16,355 nt of DNA, taken from the NCBI GenBank assembly GCA_946482595.1, contig CAMLSD010000104.1:1-16355 (forward strand), given 5' to 3'. The position numbers and the translations under genes were made by a program. Origin of the DNA: an uncultured Comamonadaceae bacterium (GTDB taxonomy: Bacteria > Pseudomonadota > Gammaproteobacteria > Burkholderiales > Burkholderiaceae). Below are positions 14,027 to 16,355 of the stretch, in pieces (the first letter of the stretch is position 1; the number at the start of each line of letters is the position of its first letter). The notes beneath the pieces were generated by a model. That model did not search any database, had not been told where the DNA came from, and was given only the letters and a program-made list of their open reading frames with translations.

Positions 14027-16355
14027 ATGAAAACACCCACCACACCCCGCTGGCAGTTCTGGATCGACCGGGGCGGCACGTTCACCGACATCGTGGCCAA
14101 GCGCCCGGACGGCAGCCTGACCACCGCCAAGCTGCTCTCGGAAAACCCCGAGCAGTACCGCGACGCCGCGGTCGAAGGCATCCGCCGCCTGCTGGGGCTC
14201 AAGCCCGGTGAACTGATCAGCGCCGAGCAGGTCGAGTGCGTGAAGATGGGCACCACGGTGGCCACCAACGCGCTGCTCGAACGCAAGGGCGATCGCACCG
14301 TGCTGGTCACGACCCGGGGCTTCCGCGACGCGCTGCGCATCGCCTACCAGAACCGTCCGCGCCTGTTCGATCGCCACATCGTGCTGCCCGAGCTGCTGTA
14401 TGAGCAGGTGATCGAGGCCGACGAACGGGTCGGCGCGCACGGGAGCATGGTCGTGCCGCTGGACGAGACGGCGCTGCGCAGCGGCCTGCAGGCCGCCTTC
14501 GACGCCGGCATCCGCGCCTGCGCCATCGTGTTCATGCACGGCTACCGCTACACCGGGCACGAGGCGCGTGCCGCCGCGCTGGCGCGCGACATCGGCTTCA
14601 CGCAGGTCTCGACCTCGCATGAGACCAGCCCGCTGATGAAGTTCGTCTCGCGCGGCGACACCACCGTGGTCGATGCCTACCTGTCGCCCATCCTGCGTCG
14701 TTACGTCGACCAGGTCGCCGGGCAGATGCCGGGCGTGAAGCTGCTGTTCATGCAGTCTTCGGGCGGCCTGACCGATGCCCAGCGTTTCCAGGGCAAGGAC
14801 GCCATCCTCTCGGGCCCGGCCGGCGGCATCGTCGGCATGGTGCGCACCGCCCTGGGCGGCGGGCACGACCGCGTGATCGGCTTCGACATGGGCGGCACGT
14901 CCACCGACGTGTCCCACTTTGCCGGTGAGTTCGAGCGGGCCTTCGAGACCCAGGTGGCCGGCGTGCGCATGCGCGCCCCGATGATGAGCATCCACACCGT
15001 GGCTGCCGGCGGCGGCTCGATCCTGGGCTTCGACGGCGCGCGGCTGCGGGTTGGCCCGGAGTCGGCCGGCGCCAACCCCGGGCCCGCCTGCTATCGCCGC
15101 GGCGGCCCGCTGGCCACGACCGACGCCAACGTGATGCTGGGCAAGATCCAGCCGGCGTTTTTCCCCAAGGTGTTCGGTCCGCACGCCGACCAGGCGCTCG
15201 ACCGCGAGGTCGTGGTGCAGCGCTTCACCGCCCTGGCCGACGAGGTGCGCCGCAAAACGGCCCGCCAGGTCAGCCCGGAAGACCTCGCCGAGGGTTTCCT
15301 GCAGATCGCCGTGGGCAGCATGGCCAATGCGGTGAAGAAGATCTCGGTGGCGCGTGGTTATGACGTCACGCACTACACGCTGCAGTGTTTCGGCGGCGCC
15401 GGCGGGCAGCATGCCTGCCTCGTGGCGGACGCGCTGGGCATGAGCCGGGTGTTCGTGCACCCGCTGGCCGGTGTGCTGTCGGCCTACGGCATGGGCCTGG
15501 CCGACCAGATCGCGATGCGCGAGGCGGCCGTCGAACAGCCGCTGGACGCCAGCGGCCTGCAGGAGGCGCGTGGCGTGCTCGACCGCATCGCCACCGAAGC
15601 CCACGCCGAGATCGTGGCCCAGGGGTTCGAGCCGCAGCAGGTCACCGTGCACCGTCGTGTGCATGTGCGCTATGACGGCACCGACACCGCGCTGGTGGTG
15701 CCGCTGGGCGACATCGCGGCCATCCGCGACGAGTTCGAGCAGGCCTACCGCAAGCGTTTCGCCTTCCTGATGCCCGACAAGGAGCTGATCGTCGAAAGCG
15801 TGTCGGTCGAGGCCGTCGGCCCGGGCGACAGCGCCGAGGACGCCGAGGCACCGACCCGCTCGCACCATGCCGTGCCGCAGGCCACCGTGCGCATGTATGC
15901 CGAAGGCGCCTGGCTGGACGCCAGCCTGTTCCGCCGCGAGGCCCTCGAACGTGGTGCCATCATCGACGGCCCGGCGATCATCGCCGAAGCCAACGCCACC
16001 ACGGTGGTCGAGCCCGGCTGGCAGGCTCGCCTCACCGCACGCGACCACATCGTGCTGACCCGCGTGCAGCCGCGCCGCGTGCGCCAGGCGGTGGGTACCG
16101 CCGTCGACCCGGTCATGCTCGAGGTGTTCAACAACCTGTTCATGAACATCGCCGAGCAGATGGGCCTGCGCCTGCAGAACACTGCCTATTCGGTGAACAT
16201 CAAGGAGCGGCTGGACTTCTCGTGTGCCCTGTTCGACCAGGAAGGCAACCTGATCGCCAATGCGCCGCACATGCCGGTGCACCTGGGCTCGATGAGCGAA
16301 TCGATCAAGACCGTGATCGACCGCAACCCCGACATGCGCCAGGGCGATGTCTATG
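14027..16355 (+). CDS. ATP-dependent 5-oxoprolinase, fused HyuA-HyuB (OPLAH type), 5' part
   Basis: The first 776 residues of a hydantoinase/oxoprolinase-family enzyme that runs off the right edge. OPLAH proteins, about 1,200-1,300 residues, hydrolyse 5-oxo-L-proline to L-glutamate with ATP in the cytoplasm. The N-terminal HyuA-type half has the phosphate-binding motif [11 protein letters not shown] (13-23), [16 protein letters not shown] (75-90), MQSSGGL (242-248), [10 protein letters not shown] (261-270), [11 protein letters not shown] (286-296), [10 protein letters not shown] (323-332) and GGAGGQHAC (456-464). The HyuB-type half starts near residue 693 with [20 protein letters not shown] and continues with [11 protein letters not shown] and [11 protein letters not shown]. 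The fusion in one chain and segments such as [17 protein letters not shown] match OPLAH better than separate hydantoinase subunits, though N-methylhydantoinase or caprolactamase-like activity cannot be excluded. The ATG follows dctP3 by 21 bp with no strong ribosome binding site. It is the catabolic enzyme of the operon. Confidence 0.92.
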   Translation, partial: MKTPTTPRWQFWIDRGGTFTDIVAKRPDGSLTTAKLLSENPEQYRDAAVEGIRRLLGLKPGELISAEQVECVKMGTTVATNALLERKGDRTVLVTTRGFRDALRIAYQNRPRLFDRHIVLPELLYEQVIEADERVGAHGSMVVPLDETALRSGLQAAFDAGIRACAIVFMHGYRYTGHEARAAALARDIGFTQVSTSHETSPLMKFVSRGDTTVVDAYLSPILRRYVDQVAGQMPGVKLLFMQSSGGLTDAQRFQGKDAILSGPAGGIVGMVRTALGGGHDRVIGFDMGGTSTDVSHFAGEFERAFETQVAGVRMRAPMMSIHTVAAGGGSILGFDGARLRVGPESAGANPGPACYRRGGPLATTDANVMLGKIQPAFFPKVFGPHADQALDREVVVQRFTALADEVRRKTARQVSPEDLAEGFLQIAVGSMANAVKKISVARGYDVTHYTLQCFGGAGGQHACLVADALGMSRVFVHPLAGVLSAYGMGLADQIAMREAAVEQPLDASGLQEARGVLDRIATEAHAEIVAQGFEPQQVTVHRRVHVRYDGTDTALVVPLGDIAAIRDEFEQAYRKRFAFLMPDKELIVESVSVEAVGPGDSAEDAEAPTRSHHAVPQATVRMYAEGAWLDASLFRREALERGAIIDGPAIIAEANATTVVEPGWQARLTARDHIVLTRVQPRRVRQAVGTAVDPVMLEVFNNLFMNIAEQMGLRLQNTAYSVNIKERLDFSCALFDQEGNLIANAPHMPVHLGSMSESIKTVIDRNPDMRQGDVY

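Noticed and set aside
13475..16282. 935-codon minus-strand open frame opposite dctP3 and the oxoprolinase gene
   Set aside because: Same shadow composition; the plus-strand genes carry complete family motifs in order.
1..16355. Mobile elements, CRISPR arrays, tRNA or rRNA genes
   Set aside because: No transposase or integrase-like protein, no regularly spaced repeat series beyond the two-copy repeat near 9030, and no RNA gene pattern was found by eye.

Overview
The window is about 16 kb of high-GC, densely coding DNA. Its protein families point to a betaproteobacterium, most likely order Burkholderiales: recA divergent from a TctD/TctE-like two-component pair, a Pseudomonas/Burkholderia-type secreted lipase with its dedicated foldase, and abundant TRAP carboxylate transporters. 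This placement is inferred from gene content and composition, not from a database search. No rRNA, tRNA, CRISPR array, insertion sequence or integrase was seen, and no gene-free stretch exceeds 300 bp.

Region 1 (1-3095): the 5' part of recA runs leftwards off the window. A 105-bp spacer, with a LexA-type SOS box overlapping the recA promoter, separates it from a divergent OmpR-family response regulator and a 2CSK_N-type sensor kinase.

Region 2 (3096-5183): a perfect 12-bp palindrome precedes a family I.1/I.2 triacylglycerol lipase. The lipase overlaps the gene for its membrane-anchored foldase by 4 bp. The foldase gene's 3' end overlaps the oppositely oriented TRAP permease gene by 35 bp, so a transcript boundary falls inside coding DNA.

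Region 3 (5149-16355): a transport and catabolic locus. A minus-strand TRAP cassette (dctP1-dctQ1-dctM1) diverges from a LysR regulator gene. The regulator is followed on the same strand by a DUF1445 protein (D-glutamate cyclase/putative hydro-lyase family), a second TRAP cassette (dctP2-dctQ2-dctM2) closely related to the first, a third orphan DctP protein with a Tat-like signal, and a fused HyuA-HyuB 5-oxoprolinase of OPLAH type that is cut by the window end. The simplest reading is a LysR-controlled system that imports a small cyclic or acidic amide, most plausibly 5-oxoproline (pyroglutamate) of one or both enantiomers. OPLAH would open 5-oxo-L-proline to glutamate using ATP, and DUF1445 would link 5-oxo-D-proline and D-glutamate. 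A tandem 32-bp repeat carrying a LysR-type T-N11-A dyad sits at the lysR/DUF1445 junction and is the best candidate operator. The families are solid; the shared substrate is inference.
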